Assembly (NCBI GenBank): GCA_036251705.1
Contig: CP133959.1
Coordinates: forward strand, 1,923,195-1,987,194
Source of the DNA: Orbaceae bacterium lpD01
GTDB lineage: Bacteria; Pseudomonadota; Gammaproteobacteria; Enterobacterales; Orbaceae
Reading direction: 5' to 3'
DNA length: 64,000 nt
The notes beneath the pieces are model-generated. The model ran no database searches, was not told the origin of the DNA, and saw only the letters and a program-made list of their open reading frames with translations. A program made the position numbers and the translations under genes. Below, in pieces: positions 40,810-50,118 of this stretch (its first letter is position 1; every line of letters starts with the position of its first letter).

Positions 40810-42492
40810 CTACTCAGTTTTAGATGCTGCTTTGAAGGCTTCTGCCATTGCGTTGGTAAATGACGCTTCATCTTGTTTTGGCGCATTGTTTACAACAGCG
40901 ATTGCTTCTTTTTCGTCCGCTTCGTCTTTAGCACGGATAGAAAGTGAAACTGCGCGAGTCTTACGATCAATATTGATCACTTTCGCTTCAACTTCATCAC
41001 CCACTTTCATCACTTGTGATGCATCTTCGATACGTTCACGAGAAATATCCTGTGCTTTCAAATAACCTTCGATGCCATCAGAAAGTTCGATTGTTGCACC
41101 TTTTGCATCAACAGCAGTCACAGTACCTTTAACAATTGAACCTTTCTTGTGTACAGTTGAGAAGTTGTTAAATGGATCTTCTTCTAACTGTTTAACACCT
41201 AAAGAGATACGTTCACGCTCTGCATCAACTTGTAATACAACAGCGGCAATATCATCACCTTTTTTGTACTGTTTAACAGTTTCTTCACCTGGTTGATTCC
41301 AAGAGATATCAGATAAGTGAACTAAACCATCAATGCCACCTTCAAGGCCGATAAAGATACCAAAGTCAGTGATTGACTTAATTTTACCTTCAACACGATC
41401 GCCTTTATTATGGGTTTCAGCAAATTGTAACCATGGATTTGGTTTACATTGTTTTAAGCCTAAAGAGATACGACGACGTTCTTCGTCGATTTCAAGCACA
41501 ACCACATCAACAACATCACCAAGACTAACCACTTTAGATGGATGAATGTTTTTATTTGTCCAGTCCATTTCTGAAACGTGAACTAAACCTTCAACACCGG
41601 TCTCAATCTCAACGAAACAGCCATAATCAGTTAAGTTAGTCACTTTACCTGTTGCTTTGGTACCTTCTGGGTAACGTTTAGCAATTGAAATCCATGGATC
41701 TTCGCCAAGTTGTTTTAGACCTAGTGAAACACGTGAACGATCACGATCAAATTTAAGGACTTTGACTAAAATTTCTTGACCAACTTCAACCACTTCGCTT
41801 GGATGTTTAACACGTTTCCACGCCATATCAGTGATATGAAGAAGACCATCAACACCGCCAAGATCAACGAATGCACCGTAGTCAGTAAGATTTTTGATAA
41901 CACCTTTAACTTCAGCACCTTCTTGTAAAGTTTCAAGAAGTTGTTCTCTTTCTGCACTATTTTCAGATTCGATAACAGCACGACGAGATACCACAACGTT
42001 ATTACGTTTTTGGTCTAATTTAATGACTTTTAATTCGATTTCTCGGCCTTCAATATGTGAAGTGTCACGTAAAGGACGAACATCCACTAATGAACCTGGA
42101 AGGAAGGCACGGACGCCGTTTAATTCAACCGTAAAGCCACCTTTAACTTTACCATTGATAATACCCATTACGGTTGCAGATTCTTCAGCTGCTTTTTCTA
42201 ATGTAATCCATGCTTCATGACGTTTAGCTTTTTCACGAGAAAGAATAGTCTCGCCAAAACCATCTTCGATAGAGTCAAGTACGACATCAACTTCATCGCC
42301 AACTTTAACTTCTAATTCGCCTTGGGCATTTTTAAATTGTTCTACAGGAATTGCTGATTCAGATTTAAGACCAGCGTCAACTAAAACTACATCTTTATCG
42401 ATGGCAACAACAGTACCACGGATCATTCCACCAGAGCGAGTTTCAAGTTGGTTTAAAGACTCTTCAAAGAGTTGAGCAAAAGATTCAGTCAT
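40810..42492 (-). CDS. rpsA: 30S ribosomal protein S1
   Basis: S1 recruits mRNA to the 30S subunit, especially mRNAs with weak ribosome sites. It has six S1 OB-fold repeats visible as the repeated blocks [49 protein letters not shown] and so on. It has 560 residues (E. coli 557). The start has no GGAG-like site, only AAAAG and an AT-rich leader before the ATG. This matches the weak Shine-Dalgarno of E. coli rpsA, where S1 represses its own translation. Confidence 0.97.
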   Translation of the reverse strand: MTESFAQLFEESLNQLETRSGGMIRGTVVAIDKDVVLVDAGLKSESAIPVEQFKNAQGELEVKVGDEVDVVLDSIEDGFGETILSREKAKRHEAWITLEKAAEESATVMGIINGKVKGGFTVELNGVRAFLPGSLVDVRPLRDTSHIEGREIELKVIKLDQKRNNVVVSRRAVIESENSAEREQLLETLQEGAEVKGVIKNLTDYGAFVDLGGVDGLLHITDMAWKRVKHPSEVVEVGQEILVKVLKFDRDRSRVSLGLKQLGEDPWISIAKRYPEGTKATGKVTNLTDYGCFVEIETGVEGLVHVSEMDWTNKNIHPSKVVSLGDVVDVVVLEIDEERRRISLGLKQCKPNPWLQFAETHNKGDRVEGKIKSITDFGIFIGLEGGIDGLVHLSDISWNQPGEETVKQYKKGDDIAAVVLQVDAERERISLGVKQLEEDPFNNFSTVHKKGSIVKGTVTAVDAKGATIELSDGIEGYLKAQDISRERIEDASQVMKVGDEVEAKVINIDRKTRAVSLSIRAKDEADEKEAIAVVNNAPKQDEASFTNAMAEAFKAASKTE

Positions 42493-42592
42493 ATTTATTT
42501 ACTTTTCAAGATTAAAATAACGGCCATCTGGCATCTTGCCTAATGGGGTTGTTTAAAAAACTTCAGAATATCCATATAATGAAGCGGTTTAG

Positions 42593-43273
42593 CTAACTTA
42601 ATTGCTGCTGAATATAACTCAGTGCTTTTTCAAAAACCTCATCAATGTTGAGGCTTGTTGAATCAATCACTAGCGCATCAACTGCAGGTTTTAACGGCGC
42701 TACAGCCCGATTTCTATCGCGGTCATCACGCTCAATTATCTCCTGCAAAATCTCACCAAATTTAACACAAACTGCCTTTTCTTGCAACTGTTTCATGCGT
42801 CTTTCCGCGCGAGCTTGTGCACTGGCATCTAAGAAGATTTTCACTGGTGCATCAGGAAATATCACGGAGCCCATGTCTCTGCCATCGGCGATTAAACCTG
42901 GGGCTTGTTGGAAATCACGCTGACGTTGTAGCAAGGCTTGTCTGACCTTCGACAAAATAGCAATTTTTGAGGCAAACATGGCGACTTCTTGTGTTCGGAT
43001 CATTTGGCTCACGTTTTGACCATCAAGTAAAACCGCTACGCCATTAGCGGTGGTTTCAAATGATAAAGGCAGCTGTAACGCGCAACCGGCAATAGTCTCT
43101 TCATCATCAAAAGCAATCTGTTTTTCTGACACGTATAGGCCTAATACCCGATAGATCGCACCTGAATCAAGTAAATGCCAGCCTAAATGTTGGGCTAATG
43201 CCTGACAAAGCGTTCCTTTACCAACACCACTAGGCCCATCAATCGCAATCACAGGAACTGATTTTTGTATCAT
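42593..43273 (-). CDS. cmk: Cytidylate kinase Cmk
   Basis: Cmk phosphorylates CMP and dCMP to the diphosphates. The P-loop is [12 protein letters not shown] near 11-22. [21 protein letters not shown] near 129 and the lid with AERRMKQLQ follow. It has 226 residues (E. coli 227). It lies in aroA-cmk-rpsA-ihfB, an order shared with E. coli. Confidence 0.96.
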   Translation of the reverse strand: MIQKSVPVIAIDGPSGVGKGTLCQALAQHLGWHLLDSGAIYRVLGLYVSEKQIAFDDEETIAGCALQLPLSFETTANGVAVLLDGQNVSQMIRTQEVAMFASKIAILSKVRQALLQRQRDFQQAPGLIADGRDMGSVIFPDAPVKIFLDASAQARAERRMKQLQEKAVCVKFGEILQEIIERDDRDRNRAVAPLKPAVDALVIDSTSLNIDEVFEKALSYIQQQLS

Positions 43274-43319
43274 TTTCTCTTATCTCTATTATTGAACAAT
43301 AAATTTGTTACCATCAATC

Positions 43320-44615
43320 TCATGTTGCCATACTCATTTTATTAAATTGAGTAAAATAGGTCGGAAATGTTTTTGCTGTGCAATTAGGATCTAAAATAGT
43401 GACTGGGGTTTGATCAGATAATGCCACCAGTGAAAAACACATCGCTATCCGATGGTCATTATAGGTTTCAATTTCAGCATGCTGTAAATGTTGTGGTGGC
43501 GTAATGGTAATATAATCATGCCCCTCTTCCACTGTCGCGCCAACCTTACGAAGTTCAGTCGTCATCGCATGCAAGCGATCGGTCTCTTTAACGCGCCAGT
43601 TATAAATATTACGAATCGTGGTCGGCCCCTTTGCGAATAGTGCGGTTGTTGCAATAGTCATTGCCGCATCGGGAATATGATTCATATCCATATCAATTCC
43701 GTTGAGTTCGCCACGTGTACACTCAATATAATCATCCGCCCAAGTGATCTTGGCTCCCATTTTGGCCAGCACATCAGCAAACTGAGTATCGCCTTGTAAA
43801 CTATGTTTACCAATTCCCGTTACGCGAACAGTTCCGCCCTTAATCGCGGCCGCTGCTAAAAAATAAGAGGCCGATGACGCATCACCTTCAACCAAATATT
43901 GGCCTGGTGATTGGTACTGTTGTTTGCCTTTAATCATAAAAGTATGATAATCATGGTTGTCCACTTTTACGCCAAACCTGTCCATCATTTTGATGGTGAT
44001 ATCAATATAAGGTTTAGAGACAAGGTCACCTTTAATACGGATTTCAGTATCTTGCTGAGCCAGTGGAGCAGCCATTAATAACGCGGTTAAAAATTGACTG
44101 GACACCGTGCCATCTACTTCAATCTGGCCACCGATAAATCCACCGTGTAAATGTAATGGCGGATATCCTATATTTTCAAGGTAATCAATCTTCGCCCCGC
44201 CTTGCCGTAAAGCCTCAACCAGATGACCAATTGGCCGCTCTTTCATCCGTGGCTCACCCGTGAGCACCAGATTATTATCAGCCAAACACAGCGTCGCCGA
44301 TAATGGACGCATGGCTGTTCCTGCATTACCTAAATAGAGCTCCAAAGGTGTATCACTCGACAACGCGCGACCAAGCCCTTGAATATCACAAATTGTTCTA
44401 TCGTCAGATAGCTGATATTGAACGCCCAGAGCTTTAAGCGCATGCAGCATATAACGAACATCATCACTATCGAGTAAATTAGTTAAACGGGTGCGGCCAT
44501 TAGCCTGAGCTGCAAGTAACAGAGCCCGATTTGAGACACTTTTAGAACCTGGCAAATTAATGGTACCAGAGAATAATCCAACCGGTTGTAACGTTAAAGA
44601 CGCCATTTTTGACAT
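43320..44615 (-). CDS. aroA: 3-phosphoshikimate 1-carboxyvinyltransferase AroA
   Basis: AroA (EPSP synthase) joins shikimate-3-phosphate and phosphoenolpyruvate in the shikimate pathway and is the target of glyphosate. Substrate motifs are [16 protein letters not shown] near 21-36, [15 protein letters not shown] near 95 and [17 protein letters not shown] near 120. The GNAGTAMRP motif keeps the glyphosate-sensitive class I pattern. It has 431 residues (E. coli 427). The start at 44615 has GAGA upstream; the ATG three codons in, giving MASLTLQPV, is also possible. Confidence 0.95.
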   Translation of the reverse strand: MSKMASLTLQPVGLFSGTINLPGSKSVSNRALLLAAQANGRTRLTNLLDSDDVRYMLHALKALGVQYQLSDDRTICDIQGLGRALSSDTPLELYLGNAGTAMRPLSATLCLADNNLVLTGEPRMKERPIGHLVEALRQGGAKIDYLENIGYPPLHLHGGFIGGQIEVDGTVSSQFLTALLMAAPLAQQDTEIRIKGDLVSKPYIDITIKMMDRFGVKVDNHDYHTFMIKGKQQYQSPGQYLVEGDASSASYFLAAAAIKGGTVRVTGIGKHSLQGDTQFADVLAKMGAKITWADDYIECTRGELNGIDMDMNHIPDAAMTIATTALFAKGPTTIRNIYNWRVKETDRLHAMTTELRKVGATVEEGHDYITITPPQHLQHAEIETYNDHRIAMCFSLVALSDQTPVTILDPNCTAKTFPTYFTQFNKMSMAT

Positions 44616-44849
44616 GTGAATTCTCTTTACTTTTCATTTTAATAGAGAACATTTTAAAAGGAATAGCGAAATAACTCAATCACTAGACTAGTTTATCAAT
44701 CGCTTAGTCGATCGATCTATTATTTTCGAATAAAAAATCAATATGCTAGTTTGGTTTAGAGATCAAGTATACCGTTTAAATCAGGTCAATCTGATTTAAA
44801 TTTTCTGCTATGATAATTAACCGTATTAGTATTATTTTTTCCTAAAGTG

Positions 44850-45434
44850 TTACTTATCTTTAGCACAACTATCAACATCGGCAATACTTCTCACCTCGCG
44901 ACAAGGATTCCCCGCTGCCACGACATTCGCCGGAATATCACGATTGACGATACTACCTGCACCAATAATACTATTACAGCCAATAGTAACACCAGGCAAA
45001 ACTGACACACCCGCACCAATCCAAACATTATCCCCCACGGTTATTGGATAGGCATATTCCAGTCCTTGGTTTCGTTTTTCAGCATCAACGGGATGACCTG
45101 AAGTATAAAAACCGCAGTTGGGCGCAATAAACACATTGTTGCCAAATGTGACTTTAGCCGCATCTAAAATAGTACAGTGATGATTGGTATAAAAATTATC
45201 ACCAATTTCAATATTATATCCATAATCACACCAAAATGGCGCAGTGATAGTAAATGTACTTTTTATCTGACCAAACAGTGCTCTTATTACTTTTTGTTGC
45301 GCTTTGATGTCTGATGGTTTGATCTGATTAAATTCAAAGCATAAATCCTTACACTGATTTCTTTCGGCAATCAACTGTTCATCGTAGTTGGCATCATATA
45401 ATTGCCCTGATAACATTTTCTCTTTTTCAGACAT
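44850..45434 (-). CDS. Maltose/galactoside O-acetyltransferase family protein
   Basis: This left-handed beta-helix acetyltransferase of the LacA/Maa group transfers acetyl from acetyl-CoA to a sugar. It starts MSEKEKMLSGQLYDANYDEQL, the Maa N-terminal cap. Hexapeptide repeats cover about 70-185, with the catalytic histidine in FYTSGHPVDAEKR. It has 194 residues against 183 in E. coli Maa. The start is taken as the ATG at 45434, with GAGGTG upstream; an earlier in-frame codon would add six residues. Substrate is probably glucose or maltose but cannot be fixed from sequence. Confidence 0.87.
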   Translation of the reverse strand: MSEKEKMLSGQLYDANYDEQLIAERNQCKDLCFEFNQIKPSDIKAQQKVIRALFGQIKSTFTITAPFWCDYGYNIEIGDNFYTNHHCTILDAAKVTFGNNVFIAPNCGFYTSGHPVDAEKRNQGLEYAYPITVGDNVWIGAGVSVLPGVTIGCNSIIGAGSIVNRDIPANVVAAGNPCREVRSIADVDSCAKDK

Positions 45435-45515
45435 CACTATCACCTCGTACAAGTTATGGGGGTATTTTATATTATCTCCACTATCATAGTGGTTATGATT
45501 ATTTTGACGTACTTA

Positions 45516-46394
45516 TTAATAACGTTCTAATGTTTTTCTTAATAGATCAATCGCCTGCCCCGCTTTAACGCTAGTTTGCCACAAACGATCAAATAGATGT
45601 CGATAGCGTGTAATGGCTTCTTGCGATGAGGTAATTGAGGCAATACCTGTTGTCACATTAGGAAACTCACCCAATCTAAATGGACTCAGTCCAAGTGATA
45701 AGGGTTTGTCATGCTGATAGAAAATTTGAAATGTCGAAGAAGGCACAACTTCCGGTGTAATCGCTAACTGTAATGAACTTCGCTGATCTTCAATTAAATG
45801 GATCAGGTGTTCCACCTCTTTTCTGGCTAACAATGTCCTTTGCATTTTCGTGCTCGGCGGAATATTTAAGCTTCCGACTAAACCTAAATGTAGAAAGCGT
45901 TCAATTTGCTGTAGACCCACCAGATTGATGACTTTGGGAAAATGTGCGGTTAAATGTGATTTACGTTCTTGCAAAATAGCTAAAGCGCTTTCAATTTTTT
46001 CAATCTCTTTGGTGCTATGATTAGCAGACTCATACAACATACTGCGTAAATGGGTAAGATAGTCGGGTGACGTCAATAAAAATGAGAAAGGATCAAAATG
46101 AGAGTATATATCGGAAGATTGTTCTTCAAGTTGCCGCATTCTCTCAAAAAATCCATCACCAGATGAGTAGTATTCAACATCCACGCCCAATAAGCTGGTG
46201 AGTGATGTACCGAGTAAAGCAGCTAAGCGATCAAGCGTTTCTATCTTAACTATCTCACCCTTTTCAAGCCGATAGACCGCAGCCCGAGAGATTTTCAAAT
46301 TTTCTGCGACATCTTCAGCGCGTAATGATGCGGCAATACGATAAGCTCGTAAGCGCTGACCGATAACAAGGTAGTCAATAGATGATGGATTCAT
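45516..46394 (-). CDS. XRE-family transcriptional regulator
   Basis: An N-terminal helix-turn-helix of the XRE/Cro type lies at about 11-65 (IGQRLRAYRIAASLRAEDVAENLKISRAAVYRLEKGE, then a second helix). The following 220 residues are mainly helical and match no domain I recognise. They contain a possible coiled coil near 120-150. Such proteins often repress their own or a neighbouring gene. Nothing in the adjacent genes identifies its ligand or target. It has 292 residues. Confidence 0.75.
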   Translation of the reverse strand: MNPSSIDYLVIGQRLRAYRIAASLRAEDVAENLKISRAAVYRLEKGEIVKIETLDRLAALLGTSLTSLLGVDVEYYSSGDGFFERMRQLEEQSSDIYSHFDPFSFLLTSPDYLTHLRSMLYESANHSTKEIEKIESALAILQERKSHLTAHFPKVINLVGLQQIERFLHLGLVGSLNIPPSTKMQRTLLARKEVEHLIHLIEDQRSSLQLAITPEVVPSSTFQIFYQHDKPLSLGLSPFRLGEFPNVTTGIASITSSQEAITRYRHLFDRLWQTSVKAGQAIDLLRKTLERY

Positions 46395-46720
46395 AACGCT
46401 CTCAACACTAAAACAGTTGCAGACAGTTTAGCATAATGACGATCCCTATCCAAATTAGGAATATTTAGCATAAACAATCGATTATAAATGAGCAAAATAA
46501 TTGTCGAAGAAAACATCATCCATCGTTTGAATATCACTCGCAGGCATATCATTACACTAATATTAGCCCCTATTTACCACAAAACGATAATCAATTGAAT
46601 ACTTTACCAACAAATCAGACGATTAATCAAAATCATGAAGAAACAATATTTAATAAAAAACGCACACCGGCGATTAAGCCGGTTGCGTTTTAATCAGTCA
46701 TCAACCGATAATATCATCGA
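46395..46720. other. Intergenic region between the XRE gene and the SnoaL-like pseudogene
   Basis: These 326 AT-rich bases carry the promoter side of the XRE gene and, at the right end, the terminator of the pseudogene. No other gene or motif is seen. Confidence 0.6.
46657..46691. terminator. Terminator after the SnoaL-like pseudogene
   Basis: A stem of 13 bp with one bulged C (AAACGCACACCGGC against GCCGGTTGCGTTT) and a 6-nt loop has A and T runs on opposite sides. It serves the minus-strand pseudogene and would also stop plus-strand transcripts. Confidence 0.88.
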
Positions 46721-47314
46721 TTATTTTAATAAACCTAATTGATTCATAAAGGTATAATCACCATAGAATAACCACTCTTCATCCATGGTACCATTTTCAT
46801 TCCAACGTAGAATCGTTGCCATTTCAAGCTCTAAATTTTACCGTTTGGTTGAATAACCGTACCATCTGCTAACACCATCGGCTGAGTAAATGTACCACGC
46901 CAAACACCGGTTACTGCGGTATATTTACCTTGGCCTATACGTACATGGTAAATTAGATTTCTGGTATCCGGCGCAAACTGAAATATTTTTTTCGATTTTT
47001 CAATATGGGCAGCCAAACCTTTAGTGAATGAGCCGTCAGGATAATGAACAATGATATCAGGAGCGTGGCTTTTCTTCATCTCATCCCATTTTTGAAGACT
47101 ATAAATATTAAAGTCTGAATTATCTAAATTATTCTCAACAATCGTTCTTTCTGATTTAAATTGCTCAAAGGTTTTATTGATATTTTGATCACGTGTACTC
47201 GGAGATGTCGCCGAAAAGTCATCAGGTTTATTTTAAGCTAACGCGAAACCAGATAAGCTGGTTAAAAAGATTGAGACAAATCCCGAAACTAATAATTTAT
47301 TTGCTTTTTTTCAT
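46721..47314 (-). pseudogene. Decayed secreted NTF2/SnoaL-like protein gene
   Basis: Reading the minus strand shows one ancestral gene with three lesions. The ATG at 47314 is followed by a run of seven As at 47305-47311 where six would keep the frame. The restored frame gives a signal peptide (KKANKLLVSGFVSIFLTSL, then SGFALA). A TAA at 47233-47235 then interrupts it, probably a former CAA. A long frame follows, containing FKSERTIVENNLDNSDF, IYSLQKWDEMKKSHAPDIIV and FQFAPDTRN. It is cut by a TAG at 46831 after a four-base A-run (46836-46839) where five would restore LELEMATILRWNENGTMDEE and the tail YGDYTFMNQLGLLK. Composition and length (about 195 residues) fit a secreted NTF2-like fold. The pieces of such a protein are all present, so decay is recent. 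Confidence 0.75.
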
Positions 47315-47762
47315 TTTTTATTTCCCTTTATTTTTTAAATTATTTATAAATAGCTATTAGCGCAACCGCATTAATAACATATCCATAGAAAAAATAAACA
47401 TAAAATACAGTCACTTACGTTTAATATCATATCGAGACAATTAAATGAGATCAACCTCATAAATTATGTGATTATTTAAAAACAGGTCTAAATTTCACTT
47501 TAATCTTACATTTTTTCAATAAGTTACCAGTGACTAAAATCAGAAATTTAAAACATCGCTCATTTTAATAGGTATTTCTTATTAAAGATAACTTAACTAA
47601 TAGTTTAAATGATTTTTCACAATAAATAATTAGTGATTAGTGATTAGTGATTAGTGATTAGTGATTAGTTATATTGTAGGATAGGTAGTTTCGCATTGTA
47701 TAACAATAGATTGAAAATGAATTGATATAACAGATGTGTTGTAACTAATTGACAAAGTGAAT
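47315..47762. other. Intergenic region between the pseudogene and tRNA-Asp
   Basis: These 448 bases are AT-rich. They hold the seven-base tandem array described separately, and no open frame or hairpin terminator for the tRNA was seen. Confidence 0.6.
47629..47669. repeat. Heptamer tandem repeat (ATTAGTG), nearly six copies
   Basis: Five perfect ATTAGTG units are followed by a sixth with only its last base different. Seven is not a multiple of three, but the array is not in a coding frame. It lies about 315 bp upstream of the pseudogene start and 93 bp downstream of tRNA-Asp. Confidence 0.92.
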
Positions 47763-47839
47763 TGGCGGAACGGACGGGGCTCGAACCCGCGACCCCCTGC
47801 GTGACAGGCAGGTATTCTAACCAACTGAACTACCGCTCC
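47763..47839 (-). tRNA. tRNA-Asp (anticodon GTC)
   Basis: The minus-strand sequence folds as a 77-nt tRNA with encoded CCA. The acceptor stem is GGAGCGG/CCGTTCC (one G-U pair), the D-arm contains AGTTCAGTTGGTTAGA, the anticodon loop is CTGTCAC with GTC in the middle, and the T loop is TTCGAGC. The discriminator base is G, as expected for Asp. It is almost identical to E. coli tRNA-Asp by memory. A promoter 43 nt upstream is listed separately. Confidence 0.97.
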
Positions 47840-47888
47840 GCGCCTTTAAATCACTTCAAGAAATTGAGGTCTCATGAAGACGGATTGA

Positions 47889-47917
47889 ATATTAAAGACT
47901 TCTTGATAACCCGTCAA
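47889..47917 (-). promoter_or_regulatory. Sigma70 promoter of tRNA-Asp
   Basis: On the minus strand TTGACG (47917-47912) and TAATAT (47894-47889) are separated by exactly 17 bases. Transcription should start near 47882, about 43 nt before the mature tRNA end. It lies between dnaQ and the tRNA, so the tRNA is made independently. Confidence 0.8.
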
Positions 47918-47974
47918 CCGCTTTTTTAATAAACCCACACTGATTGTCTATAAATTCAACGCGACAGACTCAAT

Positions 47975-48727
47975 TTATACCGTTTTGCGCCATATTGCAC
48001 CACCACTTTTCTTGTCAATTTTGTCCAATGTTGATTCGTGTGCAAGGCACTCCTCATCATTTGCTTTCAGTACTCGTAGATTTAAGTGGCTTCTGGCTAA
48101 TTTCTGCACGGCAGAAACAAACGTTTGCTGATTTTGCTGATGCTCTTCACTGCTGAACGATAAAGATGTCTGCCCACCCGTCATCGCCAAATAAACTTCT
48201 GCAAGAATTTCCGCATCGAGTAAAGCGCCATGAAGAGTTCGATGCGAGTTATCAATATGATAGCGCTCACACAGTATATCTAAATTATTACGTTTACCTG
48301 GAAATAAACGACGAGCCATCGCAAGTGTATCGGTCACTTGGCAATGTTCAGCGGTTTTATAGGCTCGTCCCATCAAATTAAATTCGTAATCCATAAAACC
48401 GACGTCAAACGAAGCATTATGAATGACGAGTTCAGCGCCATCAATAAAGCGAATAAAATCTTCGGCAATATCACTAAATAGCGGCTTATCTTGCAAAAAT
48501 TCATCACTGATGCCGTGAATAGCAAAGGCTTCTGGATCGACTAACCGTTGAGGATTGATATAGACATGAAAGTGGTTACCGGTTAAGCGTCGGTTAACCA
48601 CTTCAACTGCACCAATTTCAATAATTTTATGTCCTAAATAGTGTAAGCCACCATCCTGATTCATACCAGTGGTTTCAGTATCGAGAACGATTTGCCTTTG
48701 CGGCGTAATCTGAGTACTTTGGGTCAT
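47975..48727 (-). CDS. dnaQ: DNA polymerase III epsilon subunit DnaQ
   Basis: DnaQ is the 3'-5' proofreading exonuclease of the replicase. The DEDDh motifs are LDTETTGMNQ near 16, VIHNASFDVGFMDYE near 101 and the C-terminal HRTLHGALLDAEILAEVY. QTSLSF near 195 is the beta-clamp-binding motif. A C-terminal region for binding alpha follows. It has 250 residues (E. coli 243). It is divergent from rnhA, the same pair as in E. coli. Confidence 0.95.
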   Translation of the reverse strand: MTQSTQITPQRQIVLDTETTGMNQDGGLHYLGHKIIEIGAVEVVNRRLTGNHFHVYINPQRLVDPEAFAIHGISDEFLQDKPLFSDIAEDFIRFIDGAELVIHNASFDVGFMDYEFNLMGRAYKTAEHCQVTDTLAMARRLFPGKRNNLDILCERYHIDNSHRTLHGALLDAEILAEVYLAMTGGQTSLSFSSEEHQQNQQTFVSAVQKLARSHLNLRVLKANDEECLAHESTLDKIDKKSGGAIWRKTV

Positions 48728-48814
48728 ACTTTAAACCATTAAAAATTGAGTTTTTCGGAAAATTAAACTAAGGTATAGTCAACTTACACTTATTCTATCA
48801 GAGATTTATAAACC

Positions 48815-49288
48815 ATGCTGTTAAAGAATATAGAAATATTTACCGATGGATCCTGTCTCGGCAATCCGGGTCCAGGTGGATATGCGGCTATTCTACGCTA
48901 TAAAGAGAAAGAACTTGAATTAACCTGCGGTTATTATTTAACCACAAATAACAGAATGGAATTAATGGCGGCAATTGTTGCACTAGAAAAGCTCAAAGAG
49001 CGCTGTAATTGTCAAGTTTACACCGATAGCCAATACGTACGTAATGGCATTATGCAGTGGATTTTTAACTGGAAGAAGAATGGTTGGCGTACCAGCAATA
49101 AAAAACCGGTCAAAAATGTCGATTTATGGCAGCGTCTTGATAATGCATTACTTAAGCATCAGGTGGAATGGTTATGGGTGAAAGGCCACGCAGGACATCC
49201 AGAAAACGAACGATGTGATGTCATCGCCAAGGCCTCAGCTAGCCATCCAACTGAGCACGATCATGGATTCAAACCCGATGGAGAGTAA
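48815..49288 (+). CDS. rnhA: Ribonuclease HI
   Basis: RNase HI cuts RNA in RNA-DNA hybrids, for example R-loops and Okazaki primers. The catalytic DEDD residues are seen at D11 in IFTDGSC, E49 in NRMELMAA, D71 in YTDSQYV and D135 in ERCDVIAKA. It has 157 residues (E. coli 155). It is followed directly by gloB. Confidence 0.97.
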   Translation: MLLKNIEIFTDGSCLGNPGPGGYAAILRYKEKELELTCGYYLTTNNRMELMAAIVALEKLKERCNCQVYTDSQYVRNGIMQWIFNWKKNGWRTSNKKPVKNVDLWQRLDNALLKHQVEWLWVKGHAGHPENERCDVIAKASASHPTEHDHGFKPDGE

Positions 49289-49289
49289 C

Positions 49290-50045
49290 ATGGTGCATTT
49301 ATCCGCTATCCCAGCACTTAACGATAACTATATTTGGATACTCAGTGATAGCAATAATAAAACTGTTATTATTGATCCCAGTGAAGCCACACCAGTTATT
49401 CTGTTTTTAAGAGAGAATCAATATCAACCAGTTGCTATTTTACTAACCCATCATCACGCTGATCATATTGGTGGTGTTACCGATTTACTGACGGCTTTTC
49501 CTTCAATTCGCATTTATGGACCCAAAGAAGTTTGTCAAAAATTAATTGGTTTACCCATCCAGCTTATTACGCCTGATCAAATCATCACGGAATTAGGCTT
49601 AGCGTTTCATATCATCGCCACACCGGGTCATACCCTTGGTCATGTTAGCTATTACAGCAAACCTTATCTATTTTGTGGTGATGTTTTATTCTCAGGTGGA
49701 TGTGGCCGAATATTTGAGGGAACGCCCAAGCAAATGTTTAATACACTGAATCATTTAGCTGATTTAGACAATAAAACGTTGATATGTTGTGCGCATGAAT
49801 ATACACTTAGCAACCTAAAATTTGCGCATCAAATTTTACCCAATGATGGCCCCATCATGACGCGGTTGGCTGAAGTGGAACTATTACGCAAAAATCAGCA
49901 AATGTCCTTACCAACAACGTTAGCTTTAGAGAAAAAAACGAATATTTTTCTTCGTTGTCACGAGCAAGTACTACAACGTCAGTTTTCAGTAGAAGATGCC
50001 CAATCATTGTTTATGGTATTAAGAGCGCTTAAAGATAACTTTTGA
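49290..50045 (+). CDS. gloB: Hydroxyacylglutathione hydrolase GloB
   Basis: GloB (glyoxalase II) releases D-lactate and glutathione from lactoylglutathione in methylglyoxal detoxification. It has a metallo-beta-lactamase fold with the binuclear motif THHHADHIGG near 52 and further ligands in TPGHTLGHV, FCGDVLFSGG and CAHEYT. The ATG at 49290 gives 251 residues and the family start MVHLSAIPALNDNYIW. A longer frame begins inside rnhA but lacks support. GAGAG lies just before the ATG. Confidence 0.95.
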   Translation: MVHLSAIPALNDNYIWILSDSNNKTVIIDPSEATPVILFLRENQYQPVAILLTHHHADHIGGVTDLLTAFPSIRIYGPKEVCQKLIGLPIQLITPDQIITELGLAFHIIATPGHTLGHVSYYSKPYLFCGDVLFSGGCGRIFEGTPKQMFNTLNHLADLDNKTLICCAHEYTLSNLKFAHQILPNDGPIMTRLAEVELLRKNQQMSLPTTLALEKKTNIFLRCHEQVLQRQFSVEDAQSLFMVLRALKDNF

Positions 50046-50118
50046 TCATCTTATTGTACCAGTGAGCCAGCATAAAATAGTCGGCGCTGTTCGAAAGATC
50101 TAATATAAATATAATATA

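Noticed and set aside
41894-42220. 108-codon plus-strand frame in rpsA
   Set aside because: It lies fully inside the S1 gene and reads as a low-complexity Ser/Thr sequence typical of antisense frames.
49215-49289. Extended N-terminus of gloB within rnhA
   Set aside because: The added residues do not match the family, and the ATG at 49290 gives the usual start.
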